Assembly: GCA_021784375.1 (NCBI GenBank)
Contig: JAJXSV010000106.1
Coordinates: 1 to 6,744 of the forward strand
Length of the DNA stretch: 6,744 bases
Origin: Actinomycetes bacterium
Lineage (GTDB): Bacteria > Actinomycetota > Actinomycetes > S36-B12 > UBA5976
Direction: 5' to 3'
Below, in pieces: positions 1-6,622 of this stretch (positions within the stretch are counted from its first letter, which is position 1; each line of letters begins with the position of its first letter). Below the pieces are notes generated by a model, which ran no database searches, was not told the DNA's origin, and saw only the letters and a program-made list of their open reading frames with translations. A program made the position numbers and the translations under genes.

Positions 1-408
1 TACTGGATGTTCCGCCTCATGATCGGTCTCGGCATGATCGCCGTGCTGTGGGCGCTGTGGTTGCTGTGGATGATTCGCGGCGGTCGCGAGCCCAAGGGCA
101 AACTGGTGTACCGCAGCGCAGTGTGGATGACCTTCGCTCCCTTGTTCGGTATCTCCGCGGGTTGGATCTTCACAGAGATGGGTCGCCAGCCCTGGATCGT
201 GTTCGGCCAGATGATCACGGCCCAAGGTGTTTCGCCGGTGATCACGAGCTTCGATGTCATCGTCTCGATGGTGATCTTCACCCTCCTGTACGGCGTCCTG
301 GCAGTCATTGAAATGGGACTGTTGACCAAGACCATCAAGCAGGGTCTGCCCGAAGCCTCCGACGTCAAGGTCGTCGAGGGCAACCAGCCGCTGACCTTCG
401 CATACTGA
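1..408 (+). CDS. cydA: Cytochrome bd quinol oxidase subunit I (CydA), C-terminal part, 5' end outside window
   Basis: This is the C-terminal 135 residues of the heme-carrying subunit of cytochrome bd oxidase. The inner-membrane enzyme oxidises quinol and reduces oxygen to water at high affinity. The frame is open from base 1, so the ATG at 7 is internal and the true start lies upstream. Three hydrophobic membrane segments are visible, at about codons 2-25, 39-62 and 81-105. The second ends in the family motif GWxxxEMGRQPW (bases 160-195). Its Trp (163), Glu (175) and Arg (184) match E. coli CydA W441, E445 and R448, which lie around heme b595; this correspondence is from memory of the family. 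The quinol-binding Q-loop and the axial heme ligands of the N-terminal half cannot be seen. The stop codon overlaps the ribosome-binding site of cydB, so the two genes are tightly coupled. Confidence 0.96.
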   Translation, partial: YWMFRLMIGLGMIAVLWALWLLWMIRGGREPKGKLVYRSAVWMTFAPLFGISAGWIFTEMGRQPWIVFGQMITAQGVSPVITSFDVIVSMVIFTLLYGVLAVIEMGLLTKTIKQGLPEASDVKVVEGNQPLTFAY

Positions 409-412
409 GGTG
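407..412 (+). promoter_or_regulatory. Ribosome-binding site of cydB, overlapping the cydA stop
   Basis: GAGGTG lies six bases before the ATG at 419 and includes the last two bases of the cydA TGA. It decides the cydB start. An in-frame GTG at 410 would add only three residues and would itself sit inside this Shine-Dalgarno sequence, so ATG 419 is preferred. The arrangement suggests coupled translation of the two oxidase subunits, which are needed in equal amounts. Confidence 0.8.
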
Positions 413-418
413 ATTGCC

Positions 419-1468
419 ATGTCATACGAAACCCTGCAAACCATCTGGTTCATCCTCATCGCCGTCCTCTGGGTCGGCTACTTCGTGCTGGAGGGCTTCG
501 ACTTCGGTGTCGGCATCCTGCTGCGCACGATCGGCAAGTCGGAGGCGGAGCGCCGTGCACTCGTCACCACGCTCGGTCCCTTGTGGGACGGCAATGAGGT
601 GTGGCTGCTCGTCGCCGGCGGCGCCACCTTCGCTGCTTTCCCCGAGTGGTACGCCACGCTCTTCAGTGGCTTCTACCTGCCGCTCTTCCTCATCCTCTTC
701 GGCCTCATCATCCGCGGTGTGGCCTTCGAGTACCGCAGCAAGCACGGCGATGCCGTGTGGCGTCAGCGCTGGGACTGGGCGATTTTCGTCGGTTCCTTCC
801 TGCCCTCGCTGTTGTGGGGCGTGGCCTTTGCCAACCTGGTACGCGGCACCGAGGTGGTGCAGCAGGCCAACACCGGCTTCCTCTACACCGGTGGCTTCTG
901 GGCGTTGCTCAACCCCTTCGCGCTGCTCGGCGGTCTGGTGACACTCACCTTGTTCATGACGCACGGCGCGATCTTCGTCAGCCTCAAGACCGACGGTGAC
1001 ATCCGCTACCGTGCCCGCGAACTGGCCGTGAAGATCGGCCTGGTCGCGGCCGTGCTGGCAGTGGTGTTCCTGCTCTGGGCGCAGATGGCCTACAGCAACA
1101 ACAGCTGGACCTGGGTCACCGTGCTGCTCGCGGCCGTGTGCTGGTTGGGTGGCATTGCCATGGTGCGTGCCGGGCGCGAGGGCTGGTCGTTCACGCTCAG
1201 TGCACTCACACTGGCGCTGGCCGTGATCTCGCTCTTCGGCATGCTCTACCCCAACCTCATGCCGAACATCGACCGCTCGCTCGTCGGTCTCACCATCCAC
1301 AACGGATCCTCCAGTGAGACGACGTTGAAGATCATGACCGTGGTGGCTGTGGTGATGACGCCCATCGTCCTGCTCTACCAAAGCTGGACCTACTGGATCT
1401 TCCGCAAGCGCATCACAGCCGCACAAATCCCGAACCCGGAAGCAGGGATTCTGGACGGGGTGCACTAG
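419..1468 (+). CDS. cydB: Cytochrome bd quinol oxidase subunit II (CydB)
   Basis: This 349-residue integral membrane protein is the second core subunit of cytochrome bd oxidase and is related in fold to CydA. The N-terminus is typical of the family: a first membrane helix containing LEGFDFGVG (Asp28), then GPLWDGNEVW (Trp56, Asp57, Asn59), matching the conserved WDGNxVW segment of E. coli CydB that contributes to the proton path. Multiple further hydrophobic helices cover the rest (about eight or nine in all). The length is close to that of the mycobacterial protein (about 345). The start at 419 is fixed by the Shine-Dalgarno sequence overlapping the cydA stop. It lies 10 bases after cydA and 23 bases before cydD, within a cydABDC operon. 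Nothing is missing or truncated. The N-terminal family blocks make the assignment secure. Confidence 0.97.
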   Translation: MSYETLQTIWFILIAVLWVGYFVLEGFDFGVGILLRTIGKSEAERRALVTTLGPLWDGNEVWLLVAGGATFAAFPEWYATLFSGFYLPLFLILFGLIIRGVAFEYRSKHGDAVWRQRWDWAIFVGSFLPSLLWGVAFANLVRGTEVVQQANTGFLYTGGFWALLNPFALLGGLVTLTLFMTHGAIFVSLKTDGDIRYRARELAVKIGLVAAVLAVVFLLWAQMAYSNNSWTWVTVLLAAVCWLGGIAMVRAGREGWSFTLSALTLALAVISLFGMLYPNLMPNIDRSLVGLTIHNGSSSETTLKIMTVVAVVMTPIVLLYQSWTYWIFRKRITAAQIPNPEAGILDGVH

Positions 1469-1485
1469 GAGGGCTTCATTAGTCT
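1467..1485 (+). promoter_or_regulatory. cydB-cydD junction: distant Shine-Dalgarno sequence and possible -10 element
   Basis: AGGAGGG (1467-1473) overlaps the cydB stop codon. It lies 18 bases before the cydD ATG at 1492, too far for normal use. An in-frame TAG at 1480-1482 excludes any earlier cydD start. TAGTCT (1480-1485) fits the actinobacterial -10 pattern TANNNT and sits six bases before the ATG, the spacing expected for leaderless transcription starting at the A of the start codon. No good -35 hexamer is visible. This is a hypothesis; read-through from cydB is equally possible. Confidence 0.3.
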
Positions 1486-1491
1486 TGCCGC

Positions 1492-3081
1492 ATGCGTCCA
1501 CTCGATCCTGAGCTGATCAAACGCTCGGGGGCGATCAAAGGGGCAATTGCGACAACCGTGTTCACGGGGCTCGTGTCAGCAGCCGCGTCGGTCGTCCAGG
1601 CCGCCGCGGCTGCTGCGGTTATCAGCCGCGCCTTCCTTGAGCACCAGCCCGTCTCCTCACTGACGACGCAACTGGTGGCCTTCGCCGTGGCCTGGTTCGT
1701 TCGCTCCACCGCCAACACCATCCAGGATGTGTGGGCACGTCGATCCGGCCTTCGCGCCGTCGCCGCGCTGCGCCACGACCTGGCCTCCGCCTACGGGCGC
1801 AGCGACGCGGCGCCGGAGGCCATGTTCCCGCTCCTGAGTCGCGGCATCGATGCGCTCGAGGTCTACGTGGCGCGTTATCTGCCGCAGTTGGTACTCGCCA
1901 TCCTGGTGCCTGCGGGCCTGGGCGCGTGGATCCTGCGCAATGACCTGTGGACGGCCGTCGTCCTGGTCATCACCATCCCCCTGATCCCCGTCTTCATGGC
2001 GCTCATCGGCTGGTTCACGGACAGCGCCATCACCAAGCAGTGGTCATCGGTCAGCCGCATCACCGAGGTGGTCACCGACCTCTTCACCGGTCTCCCGGAT
2101 CTGCTGATCTTCGATCGGGCCAAGGCGCAGGCCGAACTCATCCGCAAACTCGGCACTGACGCGACGCACGCCACCATGCGCGTGCTGCGCATCTCCTTCA
2201 TCTCCTCCTTTGCGCTGGAACTCATCGCCACCATCAGCGTCGCCATCATGGCGCTCGGCATCGGTCTCCGGCTAACCAGCGGGCACATCGACCTGGAGAC
2301 GGGCTTGATGATTCTCATCCTCGCCCCGGAGGTTTACCTGCCGCTGCGACAGGTCGGGACACAGTTCCATGCGGCCGTCGAAGGCATGGAGGCGTGGAAT
2401 CAGGCGCAGCCCATGCTGGCGCGACAGCGCAGGTCAGGGGAGCAGCTCGATGCGCCCTTGAAGTCGTTGAAGTTGCGCGACCTCAGCTTCGGATACGGCA
2501 GCGCCCTCACCGCTCCTGTCACGGCCAAGCTCAAGCGCGGCACCATCACCACCATCACCGGCCACAGCGGTGTCGGCAAGTCCACGCTGCTGCGCACCCT
2601 GGCCGGCCTCATCGAGCCGGTGTCCGGTGAGGTGACGGTCGCGGGACACTCCGTGCACGCCCTCGATGAACGTGCCTGGTTCGACCGCGTCGGCTATGTG
2701 CCACAGGATCCCTGGCTGGGACACGGCAGCTTGCGCGATGCCCTCACGAGCGGCCGTCAGGCCACTGATGAACAGTGCCGGGCCGCCCTGGCAGCAGTGG
2801 GCCTACAGGAACTCCCCCTTGACGCCCGCATCGACGACCTCAGTGGCGGATTCTCCGTGGGCCAGCGCCGTCGCGTCGCGCTCGCGCGGTACCGCCTGCG
2901 CAATTGCGACATTCTCTTGCTCGACGAACCCACGGCCGCCGTGGACGCCGAAAGCGAGGCTGCCATTCTGCGCCTGCTCGAGGAGTGGCGGGCACAGGAT
3001 GCCATCGTGGTGGTGGTGGCACACCGCCAGGCGTTGGTGAAAGCGGCCACCCAGGTGCTGCACCTGGAGCGAGCCCGATGA
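1492..3081 (+). CDS. cydD: CydD, ABC transporter subunit for cytochrome bd assembly
   Basis: This 529-residue half-transporter has a membrane domain and an ATPase domain. With CydC it forms the inner-membrane heterodimer needed to mature cytochrome bd. The family was described as a glutathione/cysteine exporter, and more recent E. coli work describes a heme transporter. The membrane domain covers about residues 12-290. In the ATPase domain, Walker A is GHSGVGKST (357-365), the Q-loop glutamine is Gln405, the signature is FSVGQ (454-458) directly preceded by LSGG (450-453), Walker B ILLLDE is 474-479, and the H-loop histidine is His511. The opening MRPLDP and the overall length match mycobacterial CydD (about 527), supporting ATG 1492 despite the poorly placed Shine-Dalgarno sequence. 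The gene overlaps cydC by four bases. SVGQ instead of LSGGQ is usual for CydD; a Tyr in ALARY where most ABC proteins have Ala is a small oddity. Confidence 0.95.
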   Translation: MRPLDPELIKRSGAIKGAIATTVFTGLVSAAASVVQAAAAAAVISRAFLEHQPVSSLTTQLVAFAVAWFVRSTANTIQDVWARRSGLRAVAALRHDLASAYGRSDAAPEAMFPLLSRGIDALEVYVARYLPQLVLAILVPAGLGAWILRNDLWTAVVLVITIPLIPVFMALIGWFTDSAITKQWSSVSRITEVVTDLFTGLPDLLIFDRAKAQAELIRKLGTDATHATMRVLRISFISSFALELIATISVAIMALGIGLRLTSGHIDLETGLMILILAPEVYLPLRQVGTQFHAAVEGMEAWNQAQPMLARQRRSGEQLDAPLKSLKLRDLSFGYGSALTAPVTAKLKRGTITTITGHSGVGKSTLLRTLAGLIEPVSGEVTVAGHSVHALDERAWFDRVGYVPQDPWLGHGSLRDALTSGRQATDEQCRAALAAVGLQELPLDARIDDLSGGFSVGQRRRVALARYRLRNCDILLLDEPTAAVDAESEAAILRLLEEWRAQDAIVVVVAHRQALVKAATQVLHLERAR

Positions 3082-4715
3082 AGCGCACCCTGCTCGCCAT
3101 CGCTGCCGCTGCCGCCACCTTCGCCTCGGCCATCGGTCTGGTCACGACGGGCGCCTGGCTCATCAGCGAAGCCGCACTGCGTCCACCGCTGCTTACGCTG
3201 GAGGTGGCGATCGTCTCGGTGCGAGCATTCGGCATCTCCCGCGGCTCCTTCCGCTGGGTGGAGAGAGTGGTCTCCCACGACTCCGCGCTGCACGAAACCG
3301 TGGAACGCCGCACCCAGCTGTGGGTCGCGCTCGCCAAGGCTGGTCCGCGAGGTGCCTGGGGACTGCGCACGGGCGATGCCATCACCCGTGTCATGCAGGA
3401 CGCGGAACTGCTGCAGGACCGCATCACGCGTGTCATCGTTCCTGCCGCGGCGGCCATCGTCACCGCGATCGGTGCGATGTTGCTGCAACTGCACCTGCAG
3501 TCACTGGCTGCACTCTGCTTCTTCGCGGCCTTCATCGTGGCCGGGATCATCGTGCCCGCCTTGGCACACCGCATCGAATTCGCGGCCGCTCGCAGGGCGC
3601 TCGACGAGCGCGCGCTTATGAATTCCCGACTTTCCGCCTTCGTCCAGCATCGTGATGAGATGCGGGTGCTCGGCATTATCGACGCCAGCCTGCTGGAGGT
3701 GGCGGCCGCCGATGCCCGTCGCGTGACCATTGAGACCCGGGCGGCGCTACTCTCCGGGCTCACCCAGTGGGCCGCAATGTTGGCAAGCGGCCTGGCCGTA
3801 GTCGGTGGCTTGCTCGCAGCCATCCCCGCGGTGCTCAACGGGTCATTGCAGGGACCGCATCTGGCGGTGGTGGCGCTTCTGCCGTGGTCGGCGAGTGAGG
3901 TCATCACAGCGTTGGCGCTGGCCGCGACCGCACTGGTGCGCGTGCGTTCGGCACAGGCCCGACTCGAGGGCATCGAACAAATGGAAGCACCGATCCCAGC
4001 CGTGGAGCGTCACGGCAACGCCGGCCTTTTCCTTCGCAATCTGACGGTGCGCTGGCGGGACAGTGATGTCGTGCATGCCATCTGTCTGGACGTACCGCGC
4101 GGGCAGCGCGTGGCATTGGTGGGACGAAGTGGGGCCGGCAAGTCCAGTGTCATCAGTGCGGTCCTGGGGCTGGTCGAGTACCAGGGCAGTGTCATCGTCG
4201 GAGGTGAGGAGGACGGCAGTCGCCGTGCCTCGCTCATCACCGCCGTGCCGCAGGCGCCCCACATCTTCCACACCACCACCCGCGAGAACCTGCGCCTGGC
4301 TGCAGGTCCGGTGGAGGACGAGCAGTTGCGTCGGGTCCTGGACCGCGTGGGCCTGGCACACCTTGACCTCGACCGTGACCTGGCCGTCATGCCGCTGTCC
4401 GGAGGCGAGGCCCAGCGTCTGGGGCTGGCCCGGGCGCTCCTGCTCGAGGCGCCCGTCATCGTGCTGGACGAGCCCACCGAGCACCTCGATGAGGAGACGG
4501 CGGCAGGCGTCATGGCCACCATCCACGACGAGATCTGGGGGCGCGCCCTGCTCATGACGACCCACCGTCTCACCGATCTGAGGGACTTCGACCGTATCTA
4601 CATCATCGATGGGGGTTCCATCATGTGTAGCGGCACCTTCGTCGAGTGCCTGATGGGCAGCGAGTGGTTCCGTGAGTCAGTCGAGTGGCGTTTGGACAAA
4701 GCGCGGGTGGATTGA
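3078..4715 (+). CDS. cydC: CydC, ABC transporter subunit for cytochrome bd assembly
   Basis: This 545-residue half-transporter is the partner of CydD. The start at 3078 overlaps the cydD stop in ATGA, with GGAG eight bases upstream, so translation is probably coupled. A longer frame running back into cydD has no merit. The membrane domain (about residues 4-295) has the CydC-type block VRAFGISRG followed by RVVSHD. His67 and Arg63 match E. coli CydC His85 and Arg81, reported around the bound heme (from memory). ATPase motifs are Walker A GRSGAGKSS (349-357), Gln392, signature LSGGE (440-444), Walker B VIVLDE (460-465) and His496. The stretch between Walker A and the Q-loop is several residues shorter than in E. 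coli. The last 44 bases would overlap an alternative GTG start of the next gene. Swapping of the CydC and CydD names is unlikely given these motifs. Confidence 0.95.
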   Translation: MKRTLLAIAAAAATFASAIGLVTTGAWLISEAALRPPLLTLEVAIVSVRAFGISRGSFRWVERVVSHDSALHETVERRTQLWVALAKAGPRGAWGLRTGDAITRVMQDAELLQDRITRVIVPAAAAIVTAIGAMLLQLHLQSLAALCFFAAFIVAGIIVPALAHRIEFAAARRALDERALMNSRLSAFVQHRDEMRVLGIIDASLLEVAAADARRVTIETRAALLSGLTQWAAMLASGLAVVGGLLAAIPAVLNGSLQGPHLAVVALLPWSASEVITALALAATALVRVRSAQARLEGIEQMEAPIPAVERHGNAGLFLRNLTVRWRDSDVVHAICLDVPRGQRVALVGRSGAGKSSVISAVLGLVEYQGSVIVGGEEDGSRRASLITAVPQAPHIFHTTTRENLRLAAGPVEDEQLRRVLDRVGLAHLDLDRDLAVMPLSGGEAQRLGLARALLLEAPVIVLDEPTEHLDEETAAGVMATIHDEIWGRALLMTTHRLTDLRDFDRIYIIDGGSIMCSGTFVECLMGSEWFRESVEWRLDKARVD

Positions 4716-4728
4716 GCACCATGGGCTT

Positions 4729-5847
4729 ATGGCCCTACCGTCCAGCAAAGCGCTCCTTGACGCCGTCCTGGACATTTCCAGCGGTGCGACCCTGCGCAGC
4801 ACCCTGCAGCGCATCGTCGACAACGCGGCCTCACTGACCGACGCCCGGTACGCGGCCATTGCCGTGCGCGGACGCAAGGGCGATGTCGAGGAGTTCGTGT
4901 ACTACGGCATCGACGACCAAGTGGCCGATGAGATCCCCAATTTCCCGGAAGGCAAAGGTCTGTTCGGGCACATGCTCGAACATCCTGATGTGCTGCGCCT
5001 GACGGACATGTCGAAGCACGCATCCTCCGCCGGCCTGCCGCCGGGGCACCCACCCATGCACTCCTTCCTTGGGGCACCGTTGCACGTGGCCGGCACCAAG
5101 TTCGGGCAGCTGTACATCACCGAGAAACTCGGCGGCAAGGAATTCACCGAGGAGGACGAGGCGCTGGTGGAGGCCCTCGCCGCTGCCGCCGGGGTGGCCG
5201 TCGACAACGCGCGCAGCCGCGAGTTGCGCCAGGCGCTGGCCCTGACGGAGGATCGTGAGCGCATTGCGCGCGATCTGCATGACCTAGTCATCCAGCGTTT
5301 GTTTGCAACGGGAATGTCACTTCAGGCGCTCTCTCGCTCCACCCCGTTGGAGGAGGCTGCCAAGGCACGACTGGACGGTGCCATCGACGAACTCGACAAG
5401 ACGGTGAGGCAGATTCGCCAGACCATCTTCGCGCTGCAGGACAGCAGCCCGGAAGGTTTGCGGGCACGGGTCATCGCGGAGTTCGAGGCCTTCCGCTCCA
5501 CCTACGACTGCGCTGCCGAACTGGTGTTCCAGGGTCCGGTCGATGCCGCCGTGCCCGAACGCGTCATGACGCATGCCGTGGCAGTGGTGCGCGAGTTGCT
5601 CTCCAATGTGGCCAAGCATTCGCATGCACCCGAGGTCGATGTGCTCGTGAAGGTGGTGGGCGACGAACTCACCGTCACTGTCACGGACAATGGGGTGGGC
5701 TTCTCCGAGCCTCCGCACCGCCGGGGACTGGCCAATGTGGCGCGTCGTGCCGAGGCCTACAGCGGGCTCTTCACCATTGAACCGGTGGAGCCGCGCGGCA
5801 CGCGTGCCCGCTGGTCCGTGTTCCTACCCATGCCGGCCGCCAACTGA
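4729..5847 (+). CDS. devS: DevS/DosT-like heme-GAF sensor histidine kinase (single GAF)
   Basis: This 372-residue protein has no signal peptide or membrane helix, so it is a cytoplasmic sensor. Residues about 13-160 form a GAF domain that aligns without gaps to GAF-A of M. tuberculosis DosS. His107 in PPGHPPM matches the proximal heme ligand His149, Tyr129 in FGQLYIT matches Tyr171, and Ala45 occupies the position of Glu87 (all offset by 42). A HisKA_3 dimerisation domain follows, with RERIARDLHD carrying the phospho-acceptor His184. The HATPase domain has the N-box Asn293 (RELLSNVAKH), the G1 box DNGVGF (Asp320-Phe325) and a glycine-rich RRGLANV. DosS and DosT are about 575 residues with two GAF domains; here GAF-B is absent. 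The gene lies 13 bases after cydC, so it is probably the last gene of the cyd operon. ATG 4729 has a weak ribosome site; GTG 4672 would overlap cydC by 44 bases and adds unconvincing residues. Heme binding is inferred. Confidence 0.9.
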   Translation: MALPSSKALLDAVLDISSGATLRSTLQRIVDNAASLTDARYAAIAVRGRKGDVEEFVYYGIDDQVADEIPNFPEGKGLFGHMLEHPDVLRLTDMSKHASSAGLPPGHPPMHSFLGAPLHVAGTKFGQLYITEKLGGKEFTEEDEALVEALAAAAGVAVDNARSRELRQALALTEDRERIARDLHDLVIQRLFATGMSLQALSRSTPLEEAAKARLDGAIDELDKTVRQIRQTIFALQDSSPEGLRARVIAEFEAFRSTYDCAAELVFQGPVDAAVPERVMTHAVAVVRELLSNVAKHSHAPEVDVLVKVVGDELTVTVTDNGVGFSEPPHRRGLANVARRAEAYSGLFTIEPVEPRGTRARWSVFLPMPAAN

Positions 5848-5853
5848 CGCTGA

Positions 5854-5895
5854 CAACACAAATGCCCCCGCCGCTGGCGAGGGCATTTGCGGTTG
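5854..5895. terminator. Bidirectional hairpin terminator between the kinase and regulator genes
   Basis: The core arms CAAATGCCC (5859-5867) and GGGCATTTG (5881-5889) are perfectly complementary. Inside them CGCC (5869-5872) pairs with GGCG (5876-5879) around a GCT loop, with one C/A mismatch. Outside, CAAC (5854-5857) can pair with GTTG (5892-5895). The hairpin lies in the 52-base gap between two convergent genes, so it can end both transcripts. There is no long T-tract on either side, as is common in high-GC actinobacteria; the A/T-rich stem ends give only short runs. Confidence 0.8.
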
Positions 5896-5899
5896 CTCG

Positions 5900-6544
5900 T
5901 TACATGGAGGCGCGGAGTCCGAGACGCACGGCGAGGGCCGCGGCCTGAGTGCGGCGCTCCAGACCCAGCTTGGCGAGGAGTGAGGACACGTAGTTCTTCA
6001 CCGTCTTCTCGGCAAGCGACATGCGCTCGGCGATCTGGCGATTGGTGAGCCCTTCACCGATGAGTTCGATGACGCGGCGCTCCTGATCGGTGAGATCGTC
6101 GAGTTCCGCAGCCGCCGAGCCGGCCTTGCGCAGCCGCGAGCGCACACGCTCGGCAGCATGGGCATCGAGCGTGGAGTCGCCGCGGGCGATGATGCGGATG
6201 GTGTTGAGCAGTTCATCGCCCTTGATGTCCTTGAGCGCATAACCACCGGCACCGGCGATGATCGCACCCAGCAGGGCCTCATCATCGGCGTACGAGGTGA
6301 GCATGAGGGTGTGGATGTCGGGGTTCATGGAACGGATCTCGCGGCACAACTCGACGCCGCTGCCATCGGGCAGGCGCACATCGAGCACCGCCACCGTCGG
6401 CGCCAGTTCGAGGATGGCCTTCAGGGCATCGTGCACGGTGCCCGCATCGCCTACGACTTCGAGATCCGGCTCGGCATTGATGAGTTCGATGAGACCGCGA
6501 CGAACCACTTCGTGGTCGTCGACGATGAACACTCTGACGGTCAT
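5900..6544 (-). CDS. devR: DevR/DosR-like NarL-family response regulator
   Basis: This 214-residue DNA-binding regulator has a receiver domain (about 1-120) with the acidic pocket Asp9-Asp10, phospho-acceptor Asp55 in VAVLDVRLPDG, Thr83 and Lys105. These correspond to DosR Asp8-Asp9, Asp54, Thr82 and Lys104. A linker is followed by a LuxR-type helix-turn-helix (about 150-210) with LTDQER, GLTNRQIAERM and AEKTVKNYVSSLLAKLG. Lys180, Lys183 and Asn184 match DosR DNA-contact residues Lys179, Lys182 and Asn183. The recognition-helix region is nearly identical to M. tuberculosis DosR as I recall it, so a related operator is likely. The start ATG has AGGAGG four bases upstream. The gene is convergent with the neighbouring DevS-like kinase, its probable partner, and therefore has its own promoter. 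In mycobacteria DosR drives the hypoxia, NO and CO response; the same role here is inference. Confidence 0.95.
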   Translation of the reverse strand: MTVRVFIVDDHEVVRRGLIELINAEPDLEVVGDAGTVHDALKAILELAPTVAVLDVRLPDGSGVELCREIRSMNPDIHTLMLTSYADDEALLGAIIAGAGGYALKDIKGDELLNTIRIIARGDSTLDAHAAERVRSRLRKAGSAAAELDDLTDQERRVIELIGEGLTNRQIAERMSLAEKTVKNYVSSLLAKLGLERRTQAAALAVRLGLRASM

Positions 6545-6548
6545 GGGG

Positions 6549-6554
6549 CCTCCT
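6549..6554 (-). promoter_or_regulatory. Strong ribosome-binding site of the DevR-like gene
   Basis: Read on the minus strand this is a perfect AGGAGG ending four bases before the ATG whose complement is 6542-6544. It fixes the start of the regulator and implies efficient translation, in contrast to the weak site in front of the kinase gene. Confidence 0.85.
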
Positions 6555-6563
6555 GGTGCGTGC

Positions 6564-6585
6564 AGTAGGGCATTCTTCCCTAACT
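6564..6585. repeat. Imperfect inverted repeat upstream of the DevR-like gene, candidate operator
   Basis: The arms TAGGG (6566-6570) and CCCTA (6578-6582) are separated by seven bases. They extend with one unpaired base to AGTAGGG and CCCTAACT. The site lies 19-41 bases before the regulator's ATG, where its promoter or early leader should be. It recalls the GGG/CCC dyad of the DosR box, but the spacing is seven instead of eight and the flanking bases differ. It could be an operator for autoregulation, a leader hairpin or chance. No convincing -35/-10 pair is visible around it. Confidence 0.4.
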
Positions 6586-6622
6586 TTTACCTGCCGCGCA
6601 CCTATGCCGGACCTGCGGGCAG

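Noticed and set aside
576..589. GTCCC-TTGT-GGGAC inverted repeat resembling a DosR half-site pair
   Set aside because: It encodes the conserved GPLWDG of CydB and has the half-sites in the inverted order, so protein conservation explains it.
422..1501. 359-residue open frame on the minus strand across cydB
   Set aside because: It is the antisense shadow of cydB. Its composition is rich in His, Glu, Asp and Arg with no domain, as expected from a high-GC reverse frame.
2545..2570. Run of CAC/ATC-rich triplets resembling a short tandem repeat
   Set aside because: It encodes the TITTITG strand before Walker A of CydD and is explained by codon choice.
2904..3077. Upstream extension of cydC to an earlier start inside cydD
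   Set aside because: It would overlap cydD by about 180 bases with a Gly/Arg-rich segment unlike CydC. The ATGA overlap at 3078 with GGAG upstream is the normal start.
2840..3973. 377-residue minus-strand frame across the cydD-cydC junction
   Set aside because: It spans two well-supported ABC genes, has a low-complexity Ala/Ser/Arg composition and no recognisable motif.
4672..4728. GTG start for the kinase, 19 residues longer
   Set aside because: It lies inside cydC, has no better ribosome site, and the added residues do not resemble the family. It cannot be wholly excluded.
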